Positions 11,601 to 19,045 of a stretch of DNA of 64,000 nucleotides are shown here, piece by piece; position 1 is the stretch's first letter; each line of letters opens with the position of its first letter. Where the stretch lies: contig NZ_JAKRGH010000007.1 of NCBI RefSeq assembly GCF_022347565.1, forward strand, positions 162,837 to 226,836. Reading direction: 5' to 3'. The translations under genes were made by a program, and so were the position numbers. The stretch comes from Vibrio sp. Of7-15. GTDB taxonomy: Bacteria > Pseudomonadota > Gammaproteobacteria > Enterobacterales > Vibrionaceae. The notes under the pieces were generated by a model, which saw only the letters and a list, made by a program, of their open reading frames with translations, did no database searches and was not told the origin of the DNA.

Positions 11601-14600
11601 CGATTTCGCCAAGAGTACGGCACTCAGCTAAATCTTCAGGGTTTAGGTCTGGAAGGGTAGGCAGTTGGTCTTGCACTGTTCCTAAAATCTCAACACGCTT
11701 GATAGAGTCGATACCTAAATCGGCTTCCATGTCCATGGCAAGATCCAACATTTCTGTTGGGTAGCCCGTTTTGTCTGCGACTACATCCAGCATAGTGAGT
11801 TGAACTTGTGCGGCGTCTAGACCGCCAGTGCTTTCTGCTGCTGTTGTCGTTACTGCTGTTGTTACAGGAGCAGCAACGGCTGTTTGAGCGGGCAGCTTGC
11901 TATTCATGTAATCAACGATTTCGCCAAGAGTACGACACTCAGCTAAATCTTCAGGGTTTAGTTCAGGAAGCGTTGGCAGTTGGTCTTGCACTGTTCCTAA
12001 GATTTCAACACGTTTAATCGAGTCGATACCTAAATCGGCTTCCATGTCCATGGCAAGATCCAGCATTTCTGTTGGGTAGCCTGTTTTGTCTGCAACTACA
12101 TCAAGCATGGTGCTTTGAACTTGTGCTGCATCTAGACCGCCAGTTGCAACTGGAGCAGCAGCAGGGCTTGCTGTTACCGCGCCTTGTGCTGGCAATTTAC
12201 TGTTCATGTAAGCAACGATTTCACCAAGAGTACGACACTCAGCGAGATCTTCAGGGTTCAGTTCAGGCAGGGTTGGGAGTTGGTCTTGAACTGTTCCTAA
12301 AATCTCAACACGCTTGATAGAATCGATACCTAAATCCGCTTCCATGTCCATCTCAAGATCTAACATCTCGGTAGGGTAGCCCGTTTTATCAGCGACAACT
12401 TCAAGCATGGTGTTTTGAACTTGTGCTGCGTCTAGACCGCCAGTTGGTGCTGGAGCTGCGGCAACCTGTGCTTCAGCAGAAGCTTGAGTTGGTTGTTGGC
12501 TACCTAGCTGATTGTTCATGTAAGTCACGATTTCGCCAAGTGTACGACACTCCGCCAAATCTTCAGGGCTAAGCTCTGGTAGGTTCGGCAATTGCTCTTG
12601 TACGCTACCTAGGATCTCAACACGCTTGATAGAATCGATGCCTAGATCGGCTTCCATGTCCATCTCAAGATCTAACATCTCAGTTGGGTAGCCCGTTTTG
12701 TCTGCAACCACCTCAAGCATGACTTTCTCAGCACTTTCAGTTTGAACTGCCACTTGAGCACTAGGTTGTGCAACTGGTGCTGTCGTCACTGATGTTGTGG
12801 CCACAGGGGCTGGTGTTTGTACTGGTGCAGCTTGTTGAGCGACTTCTTTAACAGGAGTCGGTGCTTTTACTGGCGCTGGTGCTTTAACCGCAATTGGTGT
12901 TGCCGTCGCCTGAACGATCGGTGCTGAAATCGCCACTGGCGCAGATGACAGCATGCCTAATGCCGATTGATTGTTTACGGTCTGCTGTTCAAGGTAAGAC
13001 GTGTGCGCTTTTAGAGTTTCAGACTGGTGTTGGTGGAACATGTCCATTGAGCGTTGAAGGCTCTCTGGAATAGCAACACCTGCGTTAGCCATTTTCGCTT
13101 GTTCTGCCATTAATGCCGAGAACGTTTCACCGTATTGTTGCGGAATCGCAAGGAACTGTTGGTGAACTTCCGCTGCGTGTTGTTGTGCAGCAAAGAAAGC
13201 CGTTAATGAATCTTCACTGACAGAAGCTTGCACTGTCGGTTGAGTTATGGTGTTTTGAACGGGTGCGTCTACCATAGCTGGTGCTTGAGCGGTTGCTGTT
13301 TGGGTAGCTTCTGGCGTAGCAACAGCGACAGGTACTTCGCGGATTTCGGTTTTAATCACTTCTTTTTCCACTTCGACAATTTTTTCAACGACGGTTTCAA
13401 CAATTTCAGTCTGCTTGCTTACCGTGCCCGCTTCTAACGACTTGGCCATTTTGGTACGAGTTGCAGGGCTGATGTAGTTGGTAGCATGCAGCTTAATGTT
13501 CATTGGTGAACTTGGCGCTGGTGGCGCAATTTCAGCTTGGTATGGGTCAATTGAATCCAGTGTGATGCCAGCAACGGCCAGTTGAACCGATGCTAAGCGA
13601 AGCTGTTGGTCGGCACAGCCTTTAGGGCTTGGATTCAGGCTGATGGTGAGCAGTTCATCTGCCTTATCTGTGAGTGTTTTTTCAACCAGTTTTTGTAGGA
13701 TGTTTTTAGGGCCAAATTCTACAAAGACACGTGCACCTGCGTTGTACATGGCTTCCAGTTGGTCGCTAAAACGAACCGACTGTAACATGTGCTGCTTGAA
13801 TGCTTTTTTGATGGCTTTGCCGTCGTTCTTGTAAAGCTCACCTGTTGCGTTTGAGTACAGTGGGTACTTAGGTGCACTGAATGAGGCTTTATCAATGGCT
13901 GTCGCAAATGGTTTTTGCGCGTGAGCAACCAACGGTGTGTGGAATGCGCCAGAAACAGGCAGAGCAATGGCTTTAAAGCCTTGAGCTTCTAGTGCTTTCG
14001 CTGCTTTTTGGGCATTGTCAGTTGGACCAGCAATGACCAGTTGAGTTGGTGAGTTATAGTTGGCAACTAACACCCCTTCAAATTGGCTAATGCCTTCTTC
14101 TACTTTTTTAACATCATCGCCAGATTGGGTGATCACCGCGTACATGGTGCCGCTGTCGCCTTGTTCTGGTTTAGTTGCCATGGCATGGCCACGCTCAAAC
14201 GCTAATCTGTAGTAATCATCTTGTGAGATCACGCCAGAGGCATACAGTGCGCTCAGTTCACCAAAGCTGTGACCTGCCACCATATCTGGTGTGAAACCAG
14301 CGTTGGTTAATAGTGCGTATTGACTCATGGAAAGAGCACCGATGGCACTTTGTGCATTGGCGGTATTAGTGAGTTGAGCTTCTTGAGCGCTGATGTGTTC
14401 TTTATTGAATGCAGGGATTGGGAACAAGACTTGAGATAATGGTGTTTTATTATTTTCACCAAATACCTTATCGGCCTTGATCAGTTGCTCACGAGCTTCT
14501 GGGTAATGACACGCTAATTCACGGCCCATGTTCAAATATTGTGAACCTTGGCCTGCAAATAGAGCGGCGACTTTTGTCTCACCGTTTACTAGCCCTGAGT

Positions 14601-16341
14601 CACGGTAGCTAATGCCATTTGGTAGCTGCCAGCTTGTTTTATTGTTGCTCTCAAGGGTTGAAATAGCTTGAGAGAGCTGAGTTTTTAACTCGCCTAATGA
14701 TGTCGCGACTAAGCCAAGACGCGCATGGCCACTATCAAGGTCGCGTAAGCCGTGAGCATCTGCCAGAGCCGTTAGGTCGGTTGCGTTAGCCGCAATGTCT
14801 TTTAGGTTTGCAATGAGTTCACTGCGAGATGTTGCGCTAAATAACAGTGTTTGTGGGACTTGGCGTTGGCGGTATTTATCACCACGTTGGTGCTCTGGTT
14901 TGTATTCTTCTAAAACGACGTGGAAGTTTGTGCCGCCAAAACCGAATGAGCTGATACCAGCACGGCGTGGTGTGCCATCTACACGAGGCATCCATGGGCG
15001 AGTTTCAGTATTCAAATAGAAAGGTGAATTTTCAATATCCAGCTTTGGATTTGGCTCAGACACATTAATGGTTGGTGGTAGCACTTTATGGTGCAGTGCT
15101 AAAGCCGCTTTGATTAGGCCAGCAGTACCAGCGGTGGATTTAGTATGGCCCACCTGAGATTTCACAGAGCCAAGTGCAATGTGTTGTTTTTCATCGTTGT
15201 TTTGGCTAAATACGGAATTTAGGCCTTTAAACTCAGCAACGTCACCCGCAGCTGTTCCCGTGCCGTGTGCTTCTAATAATCCTAGTGTGTGCGGAGCAAA
15301 ACCTGCGTCGTCATAGGCGCGCTCTAACGCTTTAGCTTGGCCTTCAGGGCGCGGAGCATAAATACTCTTAAACTTACCGTCTGAGGATGCACCCACACCT
15401 TTGATTACTGAGTAGATACGGTCGCCATCGCGCTCGGCATCTTCAAGGCGCTTTAGCATCACCATGCCAATGCCTTCACCGATCATCATGCCTTTTGAAT
15501 CAATATCAAATGGCTGGATGGTTTCATTGGTGGTAAACGCCGGTGTTTTAGAGAAACTCATGTACATGGTTGGTGAGTTATCCGTACACACGCCACCTGT
15601 GATCATCATTTCGCTGCGACCTTCCACCAGCTCGCTAAGGGCCATGCGTAGGGCGGCTAAAGAGCCAGCACACGCCGCATCAACCACACAGTTAATTCCG
15701 CCTAAATCAAAACGGTTAGCAATACGGCCAGCAATCACGTTGCCCAATGAGCCTGGGAATGAGTTTTCTTCCCAGTGAATGTATTGATCTTGAAATTTTT
15801 TGATCAGCATTTCGCTGTCTTCGTCGTTAATGCCACTGTTTTTAAATACTTTTTTAAGCACAGGGTATTGAAGACGAGAGTTTAGGCTTTGGCTGATTTT
15901 TTGTCCGCCACCCACACCTAGTGTGATACCAATTTTATCTTTGTCGTAACCTTCAGGTAAGTTCGCGTCGGCCAGTACTTCTTTCGCCACGATCAAAGAC
16001 AACAGCTGTGAAGTATCGGTTAACTCAAGAATGTTCGGCGGCAGGCCAAACTCCATTGGGTTAAAGTCTACTTCAGGCATAAACCCGCCACGCTTACAGT
16101 AAGACTTATCCGCAGCACTTTTGTCTGCATCGTAATAATCTTCTGTTTTCCAATGCGTATCGGGAATGTCGGTAATGGCATCAATTTTTTCACTGATCAG
16201 ATCCCAAAACTTATTTAAGTAACGGGAGTTAGCAAAAATACTGGCCATACCAACAATGGCGATAGGCATATCTTTAAGGCGTTTGTTTAGTCGCTTATCT
16301 TCCTGCGACTCTGGGGTTGGTTTTGGGTTTTGGCTCATCAT
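8686..16341 (-). CDS. pfaA: PfaA, PUFA synthase: KS-MAT-5xACP-KR multidomain protein
   Basis: A 2551-residue megasynthase subunit. Domains in order: ketosynthase (about 25-480, active Cys224 in DAACAGS, EAHGTGT and KSQVGHT His motifs); malonyl-CoA:ACP acyltransferase (about 590-900, Ser692 in GHSFGEL); a charged, heptad-like Glu/Lys/Val segment near 970-1000 likely forming a coiled coil; Ala/Pro/Gln linkers; five tandem acyl carrier domains with the LGIDSIKR phosphopantetheine sites near 1236, 1338, 1438, 1541 and 1649; a ketoreductase with a Rossmann motif (VTGGAKG, about 1980) and a Tyr-x3-Asn pair; and a C-terminal dehydratase-like region. The ACP serines need activation by the divergent pfaE product. 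Two consecutive ATGs (16341, 16338) follow GGAG. The first overlaps the pfaR TGA stop by 4 bases. Confidence 0.98.
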   Translation of the reverse strand: MMSQNPKPTPESQEDKRLNKRLKDMPIAIVGMASIFANSRYLNKFWDLISEKIDAITDIPDTHWKTEDYYDADKSAADKSYCKRGGFMPEVDFNPMEFGLPPNILELTDTSQLLSLIVAKEVLADANLPEGYDKDKIGITLGVGGGQKISQSLNSRLQYPVLKKVFKNSGINDEDSEMLIKKFQDQYIHWEENSFPGSLGNVIAGRIANRFDLGGINCVVDAACAGSLAALRMALSELVEGRSEMMITGGVCTDNSPTMYMSFSKTPAFTTNETIQPFDIDSKGMMIGEGIGMVMLKRLEDAERDGDRIYSVIKGVGASSDGKFKSIYAPRPEGQAKALERAYDDAGFAPHTLGLLEAHGTGTAAGDVAEFKGLNSVFSQNNDEKQHIALGSVKSQVGHTKSTAGTAGLIKAALALHHKVLPPTINVSEPNPKLDIENSPFYLNTETRPWMPRVDGTPRRAGISSFGFGGTNFHVVLEEYKPEHQRGDKYRQRQVPQTLLFSATSRSELIANLKDIAANATDLTALADAHGLRDLDSGHARLGLVATSLGELKTQLSQAISTLESNNKTSWQLPNGISYRDSGLVNGETKVAALFAGQGSQYLNMGRELACHYPEAREQLIKADKVFGENNKTPLSQVLFPIPAFNKEHISAQEAQLTNTANAQSAIGALSMSQYALLTNAGFTPDMVAGHSFGELSALYASGVISQDDYYRLAFERGHAMATKPEQGDSGTMYAVITQSGDDVKKVEEGISQFEGVLVANYNSPTQLVIAGPTDNAQKAAKALEAQGFKAIALPVSGAFHTPLVAHAQKPFATAIDKASFSAPKYPLYSNATGELYKNDGKAIKKAFKQHMLQSVRFSDQLEAMYNAGARVFVEFGPKNILQKLVEKTLTDKADELLTISLNPSPKGCADQQLRLASVQLAVAGITLDSIDPYQAEIAPPAPSSPMNIKLHATNYISPATRTKMAKSLEAGTVSKQTEIVETVVEKIVEVEKEVIKTEIREVPVAVATPEATQTATAQAPAMVDAPVQNTITQPTVQASVSEDSLTAFFAAQQHAAEVHQQFLAIPQQYGETFSALMAEQAKMANAGVAIPESLQRSMDMFHQHQSETLKAHTSYLEQQTVNNQSALGMLSSAPVAISAPIVQATATPIAVKAPAPVKAPTPVKEVAQQAAPVQTPAPVATTSVTTAPVAQPSAQVAVQTESAEKVMLEVVADKTGYPTEMLDLEMDMEADLGIDSIKRVEILGSVQEQLPNLPELSPEDLAECRTLGEIVTYMNNQLGSQQPTQASAEAQVAAAPAPTGGLDAAQVQNTMLEVVADKTGYPTEMLDLEMDMEADLGIDSIKRVEILGTVQDQLPTLPELNPEDLAECRTLGEIVAYMNSKLPAQGAVTASPAAAPVATGGLDAAQVQSTMLDVVADKTGYPTEMLDLAMDMEADLGIDSIKRVEILGTVQDQLPTLPELNPEDLAECRTLGEIVDYMNSKLPAQTAVAAPVTTAVTTTAAESTGGLDAAQVQLTMLDVVADKTGYPTEMLDLAMDMEADLGIDSIKRVEILGTVQDQLPTLPDLNPEDLAECRTLGEIVDYMNSKLPAQAAVVAPATAVSEAAPATSNDSGLNAAHVQSTMLDVVADKTGYPAEMLDLAMDMEADLGIDSIKRVEILGTVQAQLPALPELNPEDLAECRTLGEIVTYMQSKLSSSAAQNTSTAVNEIPAVTAKANVELPPHSEVALKKLPAADKLADCFAKNACIVITDDGHNAGVLAEKLTTHGLKVAVVRSPATLEQAQSPLSSDIASYQLAKTDQDSVQTLITDIEKQHGEINGFIHLQPQHAAQNDNGVVLSSEAKESLEQAFLWAKLLKSQLTNTANKHTNRHCYLTVSRIDGGFGYLESSQLLNAELNQAALSGLTKTLSHEWANVYCRALDIAPAVDARHLAEAITAELFDIDTQYTEVGISEAGRATLIAGEASTKHKAANLAKEDKILVTGGAKGVTFECALTLAKQCQSHFILAGRSKHITANELPQWAQGKEENQLKPAAIAHLQATGDKPTPKKVDALLKPVLSSIEINTALAAFATVGASAEYISLDVTGTESVAKELNAIGNITGLIHGAGVLADKHIQDKTLDELNLVYGTKVGGLEAVLTGLDCSKLKLVAMFSSAAGFYGNTGQSDYSMSNEILNKAALQFSARYPQAKVMSFNWGPWDGGMVNPALKKMFTERGVYVIPLQAGAELFSTQLLGETGIQLLIGTSMQGQNNEESAIKKPNAESMHGAQSPLVNAVTVTRNLDPKTLPFLADHCIAGNPVLPTVCALQWMRETAEQLVGASVIVRNYKLFKGVIFETDAVQALSLTLTPDNKGNIKALISCQGRPQYQAALINELATAEPEKTFVSANKSDIVTTSSELYSNGTLFHGPRLQGIQNVQRFDDQGLLAQCQLPAINSEDCGTFAATEHTGGCQPFAEDYLLQAMLVWARLKYGAASLPSAINEFISYEPFTTGDKGWLELEVIKSTARSLQANISLYHQDGRLSAVMKGAKVTISKSLNDAFLVKPEPTKEPVS
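11258..12730 (-). repeat. Five tandem acyl-carrier-protein coding repeats inside pfaA
   Basis: Five direct repeats of about 300-325 bp encode the ACP domains plus Ala/Pro/Thr-rich linkers. The core (from V-A-D-K-T-G-Y-P through the DSIKR site to C-R-T-L-G-E-I-V) is nearly identical in protein and close to identical in DNA between copies. Copies 2-4 share even the Q-D-Q-L-P-T-L-P stretch. Such similarity implies recent duplication or ongoing gene conversion, and makes copy number prone to change and to assembly collapse. In known PUFA synthases the number of ACPs affects yield rather than product identity. Confidence 0.95.
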
Positions 16342-17138
16342 GAGTCTCCACTGGACGCCCGCACATCGGGTGTCTTAATTTCGGGTAAGGCTTTTTCTTG
16401 ATTGGAGCGATGACTTGAGCCTGCTCCGGGAAAACGCTGTAGAAAAGTTTGGTAGTTACGGGCAAGTAACTTTCGTAAATGAAAGGGCCCGTATTTGAGT
16501 ACATAAGTCATGTAGCGGTTGGCTGCGTGTGTGTCGCCATCTTGGTAAATATCTACATAGACCCAGCCGCTACTTGGGTCCATACCAATCAGAACAGAGC
16601 TAGATGCGTTTTCATCCAGCTTTGGTGGAATAGAAACAGATTCAACTTGCACTACGGTGGTATTGTCTTGATTAGGCAGAGCTAGAGTCGCGGCGAGCGT
16701 TTCTGTATTTAGGGTATAAGTGGCTGCGTCACTGTCATGTGAAATAAGCAGTTGGTTAAAGTGTTTTTCATCGTGGCTGCTGCTGCCACGAATGCCATCT
16801 AACCGTGACACTCCATAGCGTTTTAAGCAGCGTGCTAAACCCGATCGAGAAACATTCGGATTAATGAATGTTTGGGTGACATGAAGTAATCGGTCTAAGG
16901 GGATTTTTAATTGATCCCGTAAACCAACCACCACGTACTCTTCAATGGGAGACAGAGTCGTATTTAGGTGATGCGGGGTATTAGACGCATCGGTAATGGA
17001 GTTTCGTTTACGCCATTTTCGAACCGTAGATTCACTGATCTTTAACTGTTTAGCCAATTGGCTGACACTCAGAGTTGAGTTTTGAATTAACCGTCTCATT
17101 TCTGGTGTTGTTGTGGCATTCCTGTGCCTTTTATTCAA
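16338..17138 (-). CDS. pfaR: PfaR, pfa operon regulator resembling a degenerate IS481-type transposase
   Basis: About 266 residues. The N-terminal part holds a helix-turn-helix (SVSQLAKQLKISESTVRKW) followed by a second domain ending RSGLARCLKRYGVSRL. This arrangement matches, from memory of the family, the DNA-binding half of IS481-type transposases. The C-terminal part keeps an RNase-H-like strand (IGMDPSSGWVYVDIYQD) but where the transposase has catalytic Asp residues this protein reads V-Q-V-E-S and A-R-N-Y, and it ends before the catalytic Glu. PfaR is known as an activator of the pfa genes in Photobacterium. Start: the open frame extends to a TTG at 17225 (295 aa), but TTG at 17138 has GGGAG seven bases upstream, so I prefer it. 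The stop overlaps the pfaA start (ATGA), placing the regulator first in the operon. Confidence 0.88.
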   Translation of the reverse strand: MNKRHRNATTTPEMRRLIQNSTLSVSQLAKQLKISESTVRKWRKRNSITDASNTPHHLNTTLSPIEEYVVVGLRDQLKIPLDRLLHVTQTFINPNVSRSGLARCLKRYGVSRLDGIRGSSSHDEKHFNQLLISHDSDAATYTLNTETLAATLALPNQDNTTVVQVESVSIPPKLDENASSSVLIGMDPSSGWVYVDIYQDGDTHAANRYMTYVLKYGPFHLRKLLARNYQTFLQRFPGAGSSHRSNQEKALPEIKTPDVRASSGDS

Positions 17139-17523
17139 AGGAATACTCCCTTCCCATTGACTACTAATATACAACCAATTTGTGTAATGGCTGAGCAGAC
17201 TACCTGAGGTATTTAGTCGATACAATCACCTGGGACAGGGGTAAAAGCTCATCAGAACAGTTATTTTTATAAAATGAAAAACTAATGTTGAAAACAAGAG
17301 AGCTAAGTTGATGATTTGCATGTAAATCACTGATTTTATTAGAATATTTACTCTATTTTTTATTTCTGTGTGAGGTGGCGCACACTTTTTGAATTTACTT
17401 CATATGGGGGGATGTCACTCAGGTGGGCTGAGCACTTTATTAATGAAATTAAGGTTGTTTTTTAAAACATAAAAGCCCCACAATAGCCGCCATTAATCAC
17501 TGCTATTTAGAGTTATTTTGAAC
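17139..17523. other. Divergent pfaR/pfaE intergenic control region
   Basis: 385 bp between the two divergent genes; the outer part (17139-17225) could be coding if the longer PfaR start is used. The centre is A/T-rich and must hold both promoters. It includes three alternating half-sites (separate entry) and a short hairpin GTGTG-N8-CACAC followed by five T on the plus strand at 17368-17390. No promoter boxes are assigned with confidence. Confidence 0.6.
17312..17336. promoter_or_regulatory. Triple half-site palindrome, candidate operator of the pfa locus
   Basis: The half-site TGATTT occurs at 17312-17317, its reverse complement AAATCA at 17324-17329, and TGATTT again at 17331-17336. The first pair, with GCATGT between, forms an 18-bp palindrome with one mismatched pair. 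The second pair is a perfect inverted repeat around a single C. It lies about 175 bp upstream of the preferred pfaR start and about 190 bp upstream of pfaE. The binding protein is unknown; PfaR itself or a fatty-acid-sensing regulator are possibilities. Confidence 0.4.
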
Positions 17524-18321
17524 ATGAATTCGGTTCAACTTTGGTTTGCTTCTTTATTGTTTACTGAAAGGGATTTAGCACAATTAGAAAGCCGTCGTTG
17601 GTGGCTATCTGATGATGAATTAGTCAAAGTTGAGCGTTATCGTAAAGCTGAGGATCGACAGAAAGCGCTGTTTGTTCGATGTTGTTTAAGAGCTGTTTTG
17701 TCACATTACTTTCCATTGCCGCCTAATGAATGGAAATTTGAATATGGTGATAAAGGCAAGCCACGGTTGTGCCATACACAGAGATTGAGTTCGGGGATTG
17801 AATTTAATATCAGCCACAGTGGGGAGCATTTGGTCATTGCAGTGATGAAAAAAAATCATGCGGATGATGTGATTGAATTAGGCGTTGATATTGAAAGAAG
17901 CCGCTCAGATATTCAAATTGCTTCTATTCTTCCTCATCATTTTACTTTATTTGAGCACTCAGAATTACAGGCCTTACCGAGCGAGCAACAACGGCAACGC
18001 TTTTTCGATTTATGGGTACTAAAAGAGTCTTATATCAAAGCGAAAGGGCTGGGTTTAGCTTTGTCCTTAAAGTCGTTTGGTTTTGATTTGGTGTCGATGG
18101 TTCCAGAGCACTTATTAGTTGAAGGATCAGACATTTATTTAGAGTGCTACAGAGGAATTCAGTTACAGTTACTCGCTCCTTCGCAAGATGGATCTGAGTG
18201 GAATGTGTTTTTTGGCCGAATAGATGATCACTACCGATTTGCCGTGAGCCTTAATGGTGTTGGTGGGATAATTTCAATGGAAGCGAGATTATTTGAGTTG
18301 TGGTCATCACCTTTTGGGTGA
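17524..18321 (+). CDS. pfaE: PfaE, Sfp-type 4'-phosphopantetheinyl transferase
   Basis: 265 residues. It transfers the phosphopantetheine arm from CoA to carrier-protein serines, here presumably the five ACPs of PfaA. The two hallmark Sfp motifs are present: LGVDIERSR (about 119-127) with the metal-binding Asp/Glu, and LWVLKESYIKAKGLGL (about 163-178). An upstream NISHSGEH motif is also typical. Length is usual for Sfp/EntD-type enzymes. The open frame can begin at TTG 17518, but ATG 17524 two codons later is more likely; neither has a strong Shine-Dalgarno. It is divergent from pfaR, so all functions needed to make holo-PUFA synthase are in one locus. A broader role on other carrier proteins cannot be excluded. 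Confidence 0.93.
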   Translation: MNSVQLWFASLLFTERDLAQLESRRWWLSDDELVKVERYRKAEDRQKALFVRCCLRAVLSHYFPLPPNEWKFEYGDKGKPRLCHTQRLSSGIEFNISHSGEHLVIAVMKKNHADDVIELGVDIERSRSDIQIASILPHHFTLFEHSELQALPSEQQRQRFFDLWVLKESYIKAKGLGLALSLKSFGFDLVSMVPEHLLVEGSDIYLECYRGIQLQLLAPSQDGSEWNVFFGRIDDHYRFAVSLNGVGGIISMEARLFELWSSPFG

Positions 18322-18447
18322 GTACTTTCAGTTATGGCTATGTCTATTTTTGTGATCTTTGTGGAGAGCTTTTCGCTGAATCGCGGTTATTGAGTGATAT
18401 ATTAAATGCGAACTGTATGACACATAAAATGGAAAGGTAGTTAAACC

Positions 18448-18942
18448 ATGCCAACAAAAGATCCTAATTCATTGGATAGAATAGATATAGAGATTCTGCG
18501 GGTACTGCAAAAACAGGGACGAATGCCCATTGTTGAATTGGCCAAATTAGTGAATTTAACCACAACGCCATGTTCTGATCGGGTAAAGCGATTGGAAAAA
18601 GAGGGCTTTATTGCGGGTTACCATGCGGAGCTATGCCCTGATAAGTTAGGCTTTGAAGTTCAGGTTTTCATTCATATTCGCCTCGATCAATCGAATTTTT
18701 CCATCTTTGATAAGTTTGCCAAAGCGGCAGAGCTGATGCCTGAAATTGAAGAATGCTATTCTCTTTCTGGTGATTTTGACACCATGATCAAAGTACGAGT
18801 TAAAAACATGCGTGAATACCAAAAATTCATGTCTGCTAAGTTAGGCTCGTTACCTGGAATTATTCAAACTCGCAGTGAAGTAGTGATTGCGGAACATAAA
18901 AAATCGACAGGGCTTGATCCGGACTTAATTGCGTTACCATAA
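18448..18942 (+). CDS. Lrp/AsnC-family transcriptional regulator
   Basis: 164 residues, the usual Lrp size. The N-terminal winged helix-turn-helix (LDRIDIEILRVLQKQGRMP, then VELAKLVNLTTTPCSDRVKR) is followed by a C-terminal RAM/effector domain containing the SGDFDTMIKVRVKNM stretch seen in Lrp. Members sense amino acids and act as dimers to octamers. ATG at 18448 has GGAAAGG about 9 bases upstream. It stands alone between pfaE and the MATE gene in the same direction with its own 126-bp leader, so it is probably a separate unit. It is close to Lrp itself, but a genome-wide comparison would be needed to say whether this is the global Lrp or a paralog. Confidence 0.9.
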   Translation: MPTKDPNSLDRIDIEILRVLQKQGRMPIVELAKLVNLTTTPCSDRVKRLEKEGFIAGYHAELCPDKLGFEVQVFIHIRLDQSNFSIFDKFAKAAELMPEIEECYSLSGDFDTMIKVRVKNMREYQKFMSAKLGSLPGIIQTRSEVVIAEHKKSTGLDPDLIALP

Positions 18943-18999
18943 TTGAGAGCCCGCGAAATTAGCCATTAGTGAGGTAAATAGCTCTTACTAATTAACATC

Positions 19000-19045
19000 A
19001 GAGTCAGTAGAATGAGCGGTCATTCTGTTTTTTGGATCTGACTCT
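19000..19045 (+). promoter_or_regulatory. Nested inverted repeat with U-run abutting the MATE start codon
   Basis: Outer arms AGAGTCAG (19000-19007) and CTGACTCT (19038-19045) are perfect complements, the second ending at the base before the ATG. Inside is a hairpin AGAATGA-GCGG-TCATTCT (19009-19026) followed at once by G and six T. The inner hairpin plus T-run looks like an intrinsic terminator; the outer pairing would cover the translation start region. It may simply end the Lrp-gene transcript, or act as an attenuator or operator for the exporter. Confidence 0.55.

Noticed and set aside
16338..17225. Active IS481 insertion
   Set aside because: Catalytic positions are lost, the protein is short, no terminal inverted repeats or target duplications were found, and the gene is coupled to pfaA.
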